Part shown: one piece after another, positions 25,412 through 34,171 of the stretch
Position numbering within the stretch: position 1 is the first letter of the stretch
Layout of the letters: every line of letters starts with the position of its first letter
Assembly (NCBI GenBank): GCA_028532855.1
Contig: JAQQAL010000017.1
Span: forward strand, 108,166 to 172,165
Reading direction: 5' to 3'
Length of the DNA: 64,000 nt
Source: Candidatus Thalassospirochaeta sargassi
GTDB lineage: Bacteria; Spirochaetota; Spirochaetia; UBA9216
The notes under the pieces: generated by a model
What the model was told of the DNA's origin: nothing
Database searches by the model: none
The model's input: the letters and a program-made list of their open reading frames with translations, nothing else
Position numbers and translations under genes: made by a program

Positions 25412-26908
25412 CTAAAGAACTACACCTGTTTTAAAGAGTGAAATGTCACGGACCCCACGTTCTTCCGCCCGAACCTTCTTCCCGTTTACTATATATGCTA
25501 CCGTGTTAATAAAATCTTTAAGCACAGATTCTACCGCTCCCCTTCCATCTGCAATAACACCCGCATCAAAATCGATCCAGTGCGGTTTCTTTTTTGCAAG
25601 CTCAGAGTTGCTTGAAATTTTAACAGTGGGAATAAATCCGCCGAGAGGATTACCACGGCCGGTAGAAAACAAAACCAGCTGGCAGCCCGCCGTACCGAGA
25701 GCTGTTGTTGCAACAATATCATTGCCCGGCGACGATAGCAGGTTTAGCCCGTTTTTGATTACCCGCTCTTCCATTCCAAGCACATCAACTACTTTGCTGT
25801 TACCGGCCTTTTTGGTACATCCAAGTGATTTGTCTTCAAGGCTGGTGATTCCGCCTTTTTTGTTCCCAGGGGAGGGATTTTCATAAACTGGCAGATTATG
25901 AGCCATGTAATACTGCTTAAAGTCATTTACCATCTTTACGGCCTTATCAAAAACTGACTTATCAGCACATTGCTCAAACAGGATGTGCTCGGCACCGAAC
26001 ATTTCAGGCACCTCGGTTAATACGGTGGTACCGCCACGTTTAACAATAAAGTCCGAAAGCAGACCAATCAGCGGGTTTGCGGTGATACCGGAAAAAGCGT
26101 CCGAGCCGCCGCATTCAAGGCCTATTTTCAGATCGGCAATACTGCCAGGAGTACGTACGTCTGCTGAAGCCCTGACTAAAAGCTGTTCAAGCAGTTCGAC
26201 ACCGCGGGCGACCTCATCTTCGTCCGACTGTGCCTCAAAGAAGATAACCCGCTCTGAGTCATAATCGTCCGGCATAGACGCCTTAAAGGCATCTATCTGA
26301 TTATTTTCACAGCCTAGCCCTAAAACAAGCACACCACCGGCATTTGGATGAACTGTAATATTCTGGAGCAGAGCCTTTGTACGGTTATGATCGTCGCCAA
26401 GCTGAGAGCATCCGTATGGGTGCGCAAATGTATGCACGCCGTCTATGCCGTTCAACTTGTTTTTAGTCTTAAACTTTTCGACTATCTCCGAGGCTATGCT
26501 GTTCACACAACCGACCGTAGGTACAACCCACAGCTCGTTACGTATACCGGCAGCTCCGTTTTTTCGCCGGTAGATACTGATTTCAGGCATTTCAAAATCC
26601 AAGTCTGCAATTTCTTTCTCTACTGGTTTATACTCATAATCCTCTACACCGCTCAAGCCCGTTTTCACATTATGGGTATGCACACTTCTACCGGGAGCAA
26701 TATCTTCGGTTGCAATACCGATTGATTCACCGTACTTCCGGACAATATCTCCCTGTCGAATGGTTCCTGAGGCGATTTTATAACCTCGGGGAATATCTTC
26801 GGTAAGAGTAATAGATTTGCTGCCATCCACAACAGCTTCTCCCTTCTCCAAATTGATAAGTGCAACGACAACATTATCTTTTTTATGAAGTCTTATTACC
26901 TTAGTCAT
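25412..26908 (-). CDS. uxaA: Altronate dehydratase
   Basis: 498 residues, full length for UxaA, which dehydrates D-altronate to 2-keto-3-deoxy-D-gluconate. The N-terminal SAF domain (MTKVIRLHKKDNVVVALINL) is followed by the large catalytic domain with HPYGCSQLGDDH, GLGCENNQI, GLECGGSDAFSG and TAGCQLVLFSTGRGNPLGG; the cysteines and histidines fit an iron-dependent lyase. The start overlaps the uxaB stop by eight bases, so the two are translationally coupled. Confidence 0.94.
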   Translation of the reverse strand: MTKVIRLHKKDNVVVALINLEKGEAVVDGSKSITLTEDIPRGYKIASGTIRQGDIVRKYGESIGIATEDIAPGRSVHTHNVKTGLSGVEDYEYKPVEKEIADLDFEMPEISIYRRKNGAAGIRNELWVVPTVGCVNSIASEIVEKFKTKNKLNGIDGVHTFAHPYGCSQLGDDHNRTKALLQNITVHPNAGGVLVLGLGCENNQIDAFKASMPDDYDSERVIFFEAQSDEDEVARGVELLEQLLVRASADVRTPGSIADLKIGLECGGSDAFSGITANPLIGLLSDFIVKRGGTTVLTEVPEMFGAEHILFEQCADKSVFDKAVKMVNDFKQYYMAHNLPVYENPSPGNKKGGITSLEDKSLGCTKKAGNSKVVDVLGMEERVIKNGLNLLSSPGNDIVATTALGTAGCQLVLFSTGRGNPLGGFIPTVKISSNSELAKKKPHWIDFDAGVIADGRGAVESVLKDFINTVAYIVNGKKVRAEERGVRDISLFKTGVVL

Positions 26909-28370
26909 TTAGCCTACGGGTAAGCGCCGCCCTCATGCCGTCTTTGCAGATATTTAGTATGTTTTCAGCAACAACACCAGTTAAGCCTTCAATTGCAGAC
27001 AGCTTTCGCCCCCAATGCTCTTCAAGTGAAAGAACTTCTCCCGCGATCTTTTCAGCCTCTTCTATATTTGTCGGAGCAGTCTTCCATAAGCGCTTATAAA
27101 GCTCAAGGATTTTTGCATCATCTTTCATCTCATAGCGTTCCGGGTTACCATTGCTTATGCGCTCTCCCCTGTAGAAACAGATCAGCGCAGACAGGGCGAT
27201 GGCCATCATAGGCGGAATCTTTTTATTTGTATCAACATAGTTTAAAAACTGCGGCAGAAGCCTGGTTTTAAACTTGGTCATAGAGTTCAGCGAAATGGAT
27301 ATCAGCTGATGCTTAACATAGGGGTTTCTGAACCGGTCAAAAACACTGTCGGCGAAATCCTTAACGTAATCTACTGGCAGCCCAAGGTACGGGATAATTT
27401 CCTCATTTACAAGTTTATCGAGATAGCGACCAAGAAGATCATCCTCAATTGATTCCTTTACAAGATTTAATCCGGAAAGAAATGCAACGGGAACAAGGGA
27501 CGTATGACAACCGTTTAAGATACCGACTTTTCTGACCTTATAAGGCTTCAGGTCATCAACTATCTTAATATTGAGCCCGCTATCCTCAATCATAAGCTCC
27601 TGCGCAACTACATCGGGTCCCTGAATTACAAACAGGTGAAAAAATTCACCGGTTACAATAAAATTATCTTCATATCCCAGCTCGTTCTGAATCTCAGTAT
27701 ACTCATCACTGGGACGTCCTGTAACTATTCTATCAACAAGGGTCGAGCAAAAAATGTTGCATGTCTCTATCCAGTCGGCAAATTCAGCACTCAAGCTCCA
27801 TAATTTACAGTATTTAAGTACAATTTCTTTAAGCTTGTCGCCATTGTAATCTATAAGCTCACAGGGCAGCAGGATAAATCCCTTATTATCAGCTCCGTCA
27901 AATGCTTTATAACGCTCAAATAGAAATCTTGTGAGCTTTGCGGGATAAGTCCCCGGGGGCTGATCATCAAAACGATCCGCCTCATCGTATGCAATACCTG
28001 CTTCGGTGGTATTGGAAACGATAAATCTCAGATCAGGATTCCCGGCAAGCTCAAGAAATTCATGATACTGTTTATAGATTGGGATTTCCCTTACAACTGC
28101 AGAGATTGTCCTCTTTGTATCCTGAAAGTTTCCATTTTCATCAAACCCGCGAAGAACAGAGGTATACAGCCCATCCTGAGTATTTAATAAAGGGGGGATA
28201 TCAGAATCTATAGGTCTAACGACAACAACACCCGCATCAAACCCCTTTTTTTCATTTAGAATATCAATCTGCCAGTCTATGAAGCATCGGAGGAAGTTCC
28301 CCTCCCCAAACTGAAGTACTCTTACCGGCTTCTCAGGATAATTAAAATTGCTGCGATTAAGCTTTTTCAT
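26901..28370 (-). CDS. uxaB: Tagaturonate reductase
   Basis: 489 residues, collinear along its whole length with E. coli UxaB as I remember it: LNRSNFNYPEKPVRVLQFGEG at the start, VVVVRPID, STEAGIAYDEAD-like NTTEAGI, CELIDYNGD, FCSTLVDRIVTG, and the catalytic VDDLKPYKVRKVGILNG with H in CHTSLVPVAF. It reduces D-tagaturonate to D-altronate with NADH. GAGGTG precedes the ATG. It lies between the zinc dehydrogenase gene and uxaA. No uronate isomerase (uxaC) is present in the window, which suggests tagaturonate arrives by another route. Confidence 0.94.
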   Translation of the reverse strand: MKKLNRSNFNYPEKPVRVLQFGEGNFLRCFIDWQIDILNEKKGFDAGVVVVRPIDSDIPPLLNTQDGLYTSVLRGFDENGNFQDTKRTISAVVREIPIYKQYHEFLELAGNPDLRFIVSNTTEAGIAYDEADRFDDQPPGTYPAKLTRFLFERYKAFDGADNKGFILLPCELIDYNGDKLKEIVLKYCKLWSLSAEFADWIETCNIFCSTLVDRIVTGRPSDEYTEIQNELGYEDNFIVTGEFFHLFVIQGPDVVAQELMIEDSGLNIKIVDDLKPYKVRKVGILNGCHTSLVPVAFLSGLNLVKESIEDDLLGRYLDKLVNEEIIPYLGLPVDYVKDFADSVFDRFRNPYVKHQLISISLNSMTKFKTRLLPQFLNYVDTNKKIPPMMAIALSALICFYRGERISNGNPERYEMKDDAKILELYKRLWKTAPTNIEEAEKIAGEVLSLEEHWGRKLSAIEGLTGVVAENILNICKDGMRAALTRRLND

Positions 28371-28380
28371 TCACAGCACC

Positions 28381-29400
28381 TCAGCCAATATCAATAATAA
28401 ACTTGGTCACGGCAGAAGGATTACTATCCCATTCGGCAATTGCATCACCGGCCTTTTCGAAGGGGACCACCTTGGTAATAAGACCTGTAACATCGAATTC
28501 CCCTTCATTAACCATATCGATAACATCCTGAAAATCTACAGCTGTGGAACCACGTGAGCCCATGATATCAAGTTCTTTTAAGAGAAACTTCTTTGTTTCA
28601 TAGGTTACAGGTCCTTTTGTATAGCCTACATAGACAACCTTTCCGGCATAGGTTACAAGGTCCACAGCCTTAATAAAAAGAGTTTCAACACCTGCAGCTT
28701 CAAGAACCATGTCGGGCCCGAACCCGGCTGTAAGTTCTGCTACCTTCGCATCAAGGTCTTCAATACTTGAGTTTATAGTATGCTGAACACCAAGAGTCTT
28801 TGCCAACTTAAGCTTATCATCATCAATATCTACTGCAATTACCTCTGAACCACTTCGAACAGCCTTGAGCATTGCGCCGAGGCCGACCATTCCACACCCG
28901 AAGATTAGAACTTTTTCACCAAAAGCAGGCTTGCCTCGACTTGCAGCATGAAAACCGACAGCAAGCGGTTCGATCAGGGCAGCAAGATTTGGGTCATTTG
29001 TTTCAAGTTTTAATACCTTCTCATATGGTACTGAAACGAACTCTGTCATTGTTCCTTCACGCTGAACACCAAGGGTCTCGTTATTTTCACAGGCATTGAG
29101 TCTATTCCTTCGGCATCCTCCGCATTTCCCGCAATTTGTGTATGGAACAACAGTTACAAGATCGCCGACCTTCAATTCTTCAGGAACACCTGCCCCTATT
29201 TCTGCCACGTATGCTCCAATCTCATGGCCGGGGATTCTCGGATACTTCACAAGCGGGTTTCGCCCCCTGTATGTGTTTAAATCACTGCCGCAGTAGCCTA
29301 CCCTCTTCAGCTGAAGCAAAACTTCACCATCTTTAACCTCAGGCTTTTCGACCTCGCCAAAGGAGAACTTTCCAGGTTCATCAATAAAAAATGCTTTCAC
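28381..29400 (-). CDS. Zinc-dependent medium-chain dehydrogenase, possibly L-galactonate 5-dehydrogenase
   Basis: 339 residues. Catalytic zinc ligands are C in GYCGSDLNTYRGR, HE in GHEIGAYV and E in LIEPLAVGFHA; structural zinc cysteines are in CGKCGGCRRNRLNAC; the Rossmann glycines are in GCGMVGLGAM. The stretch VVPYTNCGKCGGC resembles LgoD (YjjN), which oxidises L-galactonate to D-tagaturonate, and the adjacent uxaB/uxaA would use exactly that product. Sorbitol or threonine dehydrogenase-like roles remain possible. The start is GTG 29400 with AGGAG eight bases upstream. Confidence 0.85.
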   Translation of the reverse strand: MKAFFIDEPGKFSFGEVEKPEVKDGEVLLQLKRVGYCGSDLNTYRGRNPLVKYPRIPGHEIGAYVAEIGAGVPEELKVGDLVTVVPYTNCGKCGGCRRNRLNACENNETLGVQREGTMTEFVSVPYEKVLKLETNDPNLAALIEPLAVGFHAASRGKPAFGEKVLIFGCGMVGLGAMLKAVRSGSEVIAVDIDDDKLKLAKTLGVQHTINSSIEDLDAKVAELTAGFGPDMVLEAAGVETLFIKAVDLVTYAGKVVYVGYTKGPVTYETKKFLLKELDIMGSRGSTAVDFQDVIDMVNEGEFDVTGLITKVVPFEKAGDAIAEWDSNPSAVTKFIIDIG

Positions 29401-29409
29401 AATATGCTC

Positions 29410-30483
29410 CTAATCAAACTTAAACGGATGCTTTCCGTGTTTTCTGCCGGCTTCATACAAAGCCAGAATATTTTCTATCTTTGTATCATCGTGGATACTG
29501 TGGTCGGATGAAAGAATATGTCCGCCGCCCGCTGCAGCCTTTATACATTCCTTAACTTCCTGCTCAATATCCTCAGGTGTACCGGTAACCAGAGTTGTCT
29601 TGTTATTGATATTGCCCCAGAACACTTTATTGCTGCCGTAGATTTTTCTTAATCCTGCCAAATCCATCTCGGCAGCCTTTTCTACGGGGTTATAGTTAGA
29701 AATTCCGGTATCAAAAATCATCTCAATAAGCGAGTTCAGATTACCGTCACTATGCATAATCAGCGGGACTCCAAGACTCTTTATCTTTACTGAATATTCA
29801 GCAAGATAGGGAATTACAAACTCTTTAAATTGAGCAGGAGCTATTAATGGAGCGGTATTAAAGCCGTAGTCGTCTGCAAAAAGAATTGCATCAGCACCTT
29901 CATCAACAAGCATTTCCGCTCCGCGTATAAAAAAGTCGGTATACTTTCTCATAACCTCATGAATTAGCGCAGGGTCATCGTACATGAGCATACTAAAGTG
30001 GGTCATTCCGAACAGTAGCCATGTTGGGGTAAAAGGCCCTCGGATATTTCCGATAATTGCCATGTCGGTTTCTTTGGCCATCTTCTTTGCAAGTCTTATC
30101 TCGGCTGTTCTATCACCGTCTTCAGGGCTCGGGAAATCATAATTATCCCAGTCGTTTCTGTTTGAAAGAGGATGCTCAATTGGAGCGTCTGCAGGCCATG
30201 TAACCTCTGACTTTCGGTATTTAATACCCCATTCATCGGTGTATTCATACCCCTTACCATCCTGGTTAGTCATACCTGAATAACCGCCGAGCGGAATTAC
30301 TGCAAGGTCGTAACCTACCTTCTGCGAACACTTTATTATGTCTTCGGCATTGTACACTTCGGGAACATAACCGATCATTTCCTTATAGAACGGCCGGCTG
30401 TATAAAAATTCAGTTATCGGTATCATATCCGGCTGTCTGCCGGTCAAGGTATAAAGAACCCTTTGTCTCGATGTGAGCTCCAT
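29410..30483 (-). CDS. Uroporphyrinogen decarboxylase-fold protein of unknown function
   Basis: 357 residues. The start SRQRVLYTLTGRQPDMIPI and the core GNIRGPFTPTWLLFG, FADDYGFNTAPLIAP, MHSDGNLNSLIEM and SDHSIHDDT follow the URO-D family (HemE, MtaA, CmuA relatives), a TIM barrel. The HxCG zinc motif of the methyltransferase branch is replaced by HSDGN, and the HemE active-site arginines are not obvious. Homologues of this kind occur in sugar gene clusters without a known role. Its promoter carries an operator copy and AGGAG precedes the ATG, so it is firmly part of this regulon. Porphyrin synthesis is unlikely. Confidence 0.83.
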   Translation of the reverse strand: MELTSRQRVLYTLTGRQPDMIPITEFLYSRPFYKEMIGYVPEVYNAEDIIKCSQKVGYDLAVIPLGGYSGMTNQDGKGYEYTDEWGIKYRKSEVTWPADAPIEHPLSNRNDWDNYDFPSPEDGDRTAEIRLAKKMAKETDMAIIGNIRGPFTPTWLLFGMTHFSMLMYDDPALIHEVMRKYTDFFIRGAEMLVDEGADAILFADDYGFNTAPLIAPAQFKEFVIPYLAEYSVKIKSLGVPLIMHSDGNLNSLIEMIFDTGISNYNPVEKAAEMDLAGLRKIYGSNKVFWGNINNKTTLVTGTPEDIEQEVKECIKAAAGGGHILSSDHSIHDDTKIENILALYEAGRKHGKHPFKFD

Positions 30484-30495
30484 GTTTTCTCCTAT

Positions 30496-30517
30496 CTTAT
30501 ATACATCTGATATATCT
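30496..30517 (-). promoter_or_regulatory. Shared regulon operator, copy in front of the URO-D-like gene
   Basis: AGATATA-TCAGATG-TATATAAG in minus-strand sense, immediately downstream of TTGACA, 17 bases, AACAAT. It matches the 25.35 kb copy at nearly every base and ends just ahead of the AGGAG of the gene. Confidence 0.68.
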
Positions 30518-30565
30518 ATTGTTGCACAGAAATACTATTCTGTCAAACTTGAATACTTCAAAAGA

Positions 30566-31654
30566 CTACTTAATTGTAAGAAACTTCAAACACACAGGTG
30601 TCGGAACAGCAAAAGTCTTTCCGGTAAACTTTAGACTGCCGTCAGTATGGTTAATCTCAAAAACCTTGATGTTATCGCTGTCCTGGTTTCCAGCAAGCAA
30701 ATACCTGTCTGTCGCATCAATAACAAAGTTCCTGGGGGTTTTACCGAGCGAACTTGTCTGACCAAGTGACTCAAGTGAACCGTCGTCGTTTACCTTAAAG
30801 GCTGCGATATTATCTATCCAACGTGTTGCAGCATAAAGAAATTTCCCCGAAGCTGTCATCTGAATATCTGAGCAGTGAGCTTCGCCATCGAAGCCTTCTG
30901 GAACAGTCTTATATGTATCAATCAGGATCAGTTCACCTGTATTTTTATTCCTTTTAAACGCCGCAACCTTCGCACAAAGTTCACAAGTTATGTAAGCATA
31001 GTCTTCTGTAGGGTTGAAAATAAAATGTCGGGGCCCTGAGCCTGCAGGTACATCGACATCGCTTTCATAAATAAGCTTTCCACATTCCATATCCAGCCGG
31101 TAACAAAAGATCTTATCAAGACCAAGGTCGGTAACATATACAAAAGTATTGTTTGAATCTACTAGCACACAATGGGTATGCGGTCCCTCCTGTCGCTCAG
31201 GATCGGCACCTAATCCCTTATGCTGATTCTTATCAATTACTTCAGAGAGGCTTCCGTCAAGGTTGCGCCTGAACAGTACAACTGAGCCCGACAGGTAATT
31301 TGTTACAAGAACGAAGCTGTTTGTCTGATCCATAGAAATATAACTAGTAAGTGTGCCCTTAGACGGCTGCATGTTCAGGTACTCTAAAGAGCCGTCTTCA
31401 CTGTTAATTTTATATGCCTTAACAAGCCCTTCCTGCCATCCGAAAATTTCGCTGTTTGAATAGAGGTATTCACCGCTTCGATCAACAGTGAGATATGACG
31501 GACTGTCTATCCCGGTTTCAACACTCAACAATTTAAGCTCAAGCTTTTCCGCATCAAACTCGTAACAATATATTCCCTCTCCATTTGTTTCACCCAAATA
31601 TGGTGCCGGTCTTGTAAATGTTCCTACATATAAAACAGTACGTTCTTTTGACAT
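30566..31654 (-). CDS. Seven-bladed beta-propeller lactonase (YbhE/Pgl family)
   Basis: 362 residues. Repeating blade motifs include SPSYLTVDRSGEYLYSNS, GPHTHCVLVDSNNTFVYVTDLGLDKI, GSGPRHFIFNPTEDYAYITCEL, EAHCSDIQMTASGKFLYAATR and KTPRNFVIDATDRYLLAGNQDSDNI, the signature of the lactonase family that opens 6-phosphogluconolactone and related sugar lactones. In this cluster it would hydrolyse an aldonolactone made by one of the dehydrogenases. AAGGAT precedes the ATG. An operator copy is 24 bases upstream of the start. Confidence 0.9.
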   Translation of the reverse strand: MSKERTVLYVGTFTRPAPYLGETNGEGIYCYEFDAEKLELKLLSVETGIDSPSYLTVDRSGEYLYSNSEIFGWQEGLVKAYKINSEDGSLEYLNMQPSKGTLTSYISMDQTNSFVLVTNYLSGSVVLFRRNLDGSLSEVIDKNQHKGLGADPERQEGPHTHCVLVDSNNTFVYVTDLGLDKIFCYRLDMECGKLIYESDVDVPAGSGPRHFIFNPTEDYAYITCELCAKVAAFKRNKNTGELILIDTYKTVPEGFDGEAHCSDIQMTASGKFLYAATRWIDNIAAFKVNDDGSLESLGQTSSLGKTPRNFVIDATDRYLLAGNQDSDNIKVFEINHTDGSLKFTGKTFAVPTPVCLKFLTIK

Positions 31655-31677
31655 TATGCATCCTTAAAAAGAATTTT

Positions 31678-31698
31678 AGATATACAACTGATATATCT
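31678..31698 (-). promoter_or_regulatory. Shared regulon operator, copy in front of the lactonase gene
   Basis: AGATATA-TCAGTTG-TATATCT in minus-strand sense: the most symmetrical of the three copies (7-bp perfect arms). It is probably the operator of the first gene of the cluster. Confidence 0.68.
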
Positions 31699-31764
31699 TA
31701 TGAGTATAAATCCAAAGTCCGCGCCTGTCCAGTTAAATATCTAATACTTTTGAACCAAGAAGAA

Positions 31765-32935
31765 ACATGCCCCCCCCTGTTGCTCAAAGTCAACGAAATC
31801 AGGCAGAATAGGGTTACAACATCAACCACCCAAAGGAAGGAACCATGTATACTGCGCTTTTAATCAGAAACAGTAAAGCCCCTTTACCATATCGTCCCGA
31901 AATGGTGAAGTATGCCATTAAACATGGAAACAAGCCTGCAGCTCGAAAGTTCCAAACCAGCACCGAAATAGTTCGTAAATGGCGTAAGAGATATGTCGAA
32001 GGCAAACTCCCCGCAATTACGAGATAATTCAAGACGGCCTCATCATTCTCCAAATAAAATCATACCATTCTGGTATTTCAAGATACTTGATATATGTAAA
32101 ACAGCTCAAAAGCGAAATAAGAGAATCAATGCTATTCTTATCAAGCGCAAATATAATATCACTTACTCAACCAACACGATATTGAGGGTAACGGGTGAAT
32201 CAGGTTATATGCCTCAAAAAAGGAGGAAGTATCAACGAAAGAGAGACCTCAGAGAGGTTAAAAATATGCTGAAACCGTTTGAGAAGATTCATATTTACAA
32301 CAAGTATCTTGATGATATACATGAGTTTTACACTGCATATCGTGTGTTCAGGCTTCCAGAATACCGGATTACGGCCAGATGTATACGCGCAGGCGCATTA
32401 TTTTATGCATATGATCTGGGAAAACATCAACAAATACGACGATGTTTCTTTTTAGGCTTGGAGAGCATCTTCAAAATTATGGGGTCGATTTGAAAACCGT
32501 AACAATCCAGACCTATATATGGTACAGAGTGTGCCTCTACCTGGAACAATTTATATAAGTGTGTATTCACAAAAGCAGTTGAGTAGGTTTGGAAGTCTGA
32601 ACTTAAAACAATCCCGCCTGGAGCTAAACATGGCAGAGCGATGTTGAGACTTCACTCAGATTGATTGAGGACGAGTTTTATGCATTTGAAGAATTTCCAA
32701 CCCGCCTTCAATTCTTCAAAAATGCGGTTTTCTACCAGCGCTGGTTTAACTGTGAACGCAATAATTCATTTAAGCACGGTACTCCATCGGAGATTATGAA
32801 GATGACACAGGTTAAATATGATCTAGGAGTTATGCTATTGAAGCCTATATTGATTAACAGTATTTATCGAAAATACAAAGATACATTCAAGATCCTTGCT
32901 GCATGATTTCATCTTTGCAACAGGGGGGGCTTCTT
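31765..32935 (+). mobile_element. Decayed insertion sequence with inverted ends
   Basis: The left end (C8 then TGTTGCTCAAAGTCAACG) and the right end read on the opposite strand (C7 then TGTTGCAAAGATGAAATC) share CCCCCCCTGTTGC and less regular inward matches; AGAAGAA flanks both on the outside. Between them lies a broken DDE transposase gene. About 1.17 kb, typical of small single-transposase elements. The element sits between two operons that face the same way and disrupts neither. Confidence 0.72.
31845..32906 (+). pseudogene. Degenerate DDE (rve-type) transposase, IS481/IS3-like
   Basis: Three pieces in different frames read as one protein. Piece one (31845-32027) is a helix-turn-helix: RPEMVKYAIKHGNKPAARKF. 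It stops at 32025 and a shift of frame restores ITR-DNSRRPHHSPNK. Piece two (to about 32490) is the catalytic core start, where the expected Q/H-I-D is HIYNKYLDDI, so the first catalytic aspartate appears changed to tyrosine. The DNGSE region is scrambled. Piece three (32661-32906) keeps WQSDVET and IEDEFYAFEEF with the final glutamate and YQRWFNCERNNSF. It cannot encode an active enzyme. Confidence 0.82.
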
Positions 32936-32969
32936 CTCTATTCAGATCCCAAAATATCCAATACTTCTA

Positions 32970-33878
32970 TTAATCCAGATAATCTTCCGGCAGCTCAATA
33001 GCCCTGAGCGTATCGAGACCGGTAACCTCACGGCAATGCAAAGACAGGTAAGAAATACCTGTGTTTTTGAATCCGCTCGCATCTAGGTGCTTTCTAAGTT
33101 CTTCTTCAAGAGATGTAGGTTCGTCACATTTATTCACAATTACCTTCGACAGTGGAATATTCAGGTTTTCAAGTTCTGTTATGATACCTGCTGACTCAGA
33201 AAGTGAAAGACTGTCGGAGTTTTTAACCAGTACAACTGAACATACTTCAGGATTTTTCAACATTTCACTGAGTTCAGAATTCTCGACTATCATAGAATTA
33301 AGCTTATCAAGGATCTGATCGGTCTGACCGCCTATTGTCTTATTCCCCCTATTTATCTTCTCAATAATCTCCTTTTTTTGAAGTATCATTTCACGGAATT
33401 TTTTCAGCTCTTCAAGCCAGAGCAGGTTAACCTGCGGAAGGGCGAGAAACTTCATTGTCAATGCTGTAGGCGGTGTGTCAAAAACTATAATATCGTTTTC
33501 AGCATATCTTCTCAGGGTATCCTTAATTGCGAGAAGTACAGCATATTCTTCAAGTCCGGGGGAATATCTAAGAGTTTTGAAATACTTATGAAGGTTGAAT
33601 GCCTCCTGATATTTGTAGACTGATTTAAATGTTTCTTCGGTTTCTTTCAGATACTTCTTTACCCAGTCAGATAGCGCTGTCTCCATTACTTTTAAACCGG
33701 GGGCGAGTTCTTTAGGCTTTGCCGACAGTTTTTTTTCAAAAATATCATGCAGATTGTGTGCAGGATCTATAGAATTTAGCAGAACAGTCTTTCCTGATAA
33801 AGCCGCCCTATAAGAAAAGATTGCTGAGTTGGTTGATTTCCCTACTCCGCCCTTCCCTGCAAAAAATATAACTTTCAT
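32970..33878 (-). CDS. ArsA/Get3-family ATPase
   Basis: 302 residues. Deviant Walker A FAGKGGVGKSTNSAIFSY at residues 4-21, switch I DPAHNLHDIF, and IVFDTPPTALTMKFL (Walker B/switch II) identify the ArsA/Get3 branch of the SIMIBI ATPases. No arsenic-binding cysteine triad and no arsB/arsR neighbours are seen, so arsenite efflux is not supported. Its ATG overlaps the stop of the upstream small gene in ATGA, and that gene overlaps the membrane-protein gene in the same way. The three probably act together, perhaps in membrane-protein handling. Confidence 0.88.
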   Translation of the reverse strand: MKVIFFAGKGGVGKSTNSAIFSYRAALSGKTVLLNSIDPAHNLHDIFEKKLSAKPKELAPGLKVMETALSDWVKKYLKETEETFKSVYKYQEAFNLHKYFKTLRYSPGLEEYAVLLAIKDTLRRYAENDIIVFDTPPTALTMKFLALPQVNLLWLEELKKFREMILQKKEIIEKINRGNKTIGGQTDQILDKLNSMIVENSELSEMLKNPEVCSVVLVKNSDSLSLSESAGIITELENLNIPLSKVIVNKCDEPTSLEEELRKHLDASGFKNTGISYLSLHCREVTGLDTLRAIELPEDYLD

Positions 33879-34171
33879 GGTTCTCCCAGTGTTTCGATAA
33901 TATCAGCTAAAGCATCATTAGCAGTTCCGACTTTATTAAACATTATCTTCATCTCACGCTCCATCAGAGGCATCAGCTGAAGGCTGATATGGGCGGGAGG
34001 TGAAGGCATTCCAATAAATGACCCCATTACAAGGAGGCTGAAGATATTTTCAAGCTCACCTGCTTCATATTCGATTATGCTTACTGCCTTATTTCTATTT
34101 GCGGCAGTAAAAAACTCACGGACCTCACGCAGCCCGTTTTTTATCTTCTCTTTTATAGATTCGATTTTCAT
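33875..34171 (-). CDS. Small conserved-looking protein coupled to the ArsA-like ATPase
   Basis: 98 residues, not recognised. Residues 1-45 are charged and helical (KIESIKEKIKNGLREVREFF); a hydrophobic stretch SLLVMGSFIGMPSPPAHISLQLMPL at about 45-70 could be a membrane hairpin or an amphipathic patch. The C-terminus is a short acidic helix. Four-base overlaps with the genes on both sides imply tight translational coupling and a stoichiometric complex. Confidence 0.75.
   Translation of the reverse strand: MKIESIKEKIKNGLREVREFFTAANRNKAVSIIEYEAGELENIFSLLVMGSFIGMPSPPAHISLQLMPLMEREMKIMFNKVGTANDALADIIETLGEP

Noticed and set aside
25443..25886. 147-residue plus-strand frame opposite uxaA
   Set aside because: Low-complexity serine/proline-rich translation produced by the complementary strand of a conserved gene.
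29410..30483. Heme biosynthesis gene hemE
   Set aside because: Context is a sugar regulon with its operator, and the residues typical of HemE are not evident.
31765..32935. C and G runs at the element ends as an R-loop or phase-variable promoter
   Set aside because: They sit symmetrically at inverted ends around a transposase remnant, so they are best explained as element termini.
32970..34171. Arsenite efflux operon
   Set aside because: No cysteine triad in the ATPase and no arsB, arsC, arsD or arsR alongside.
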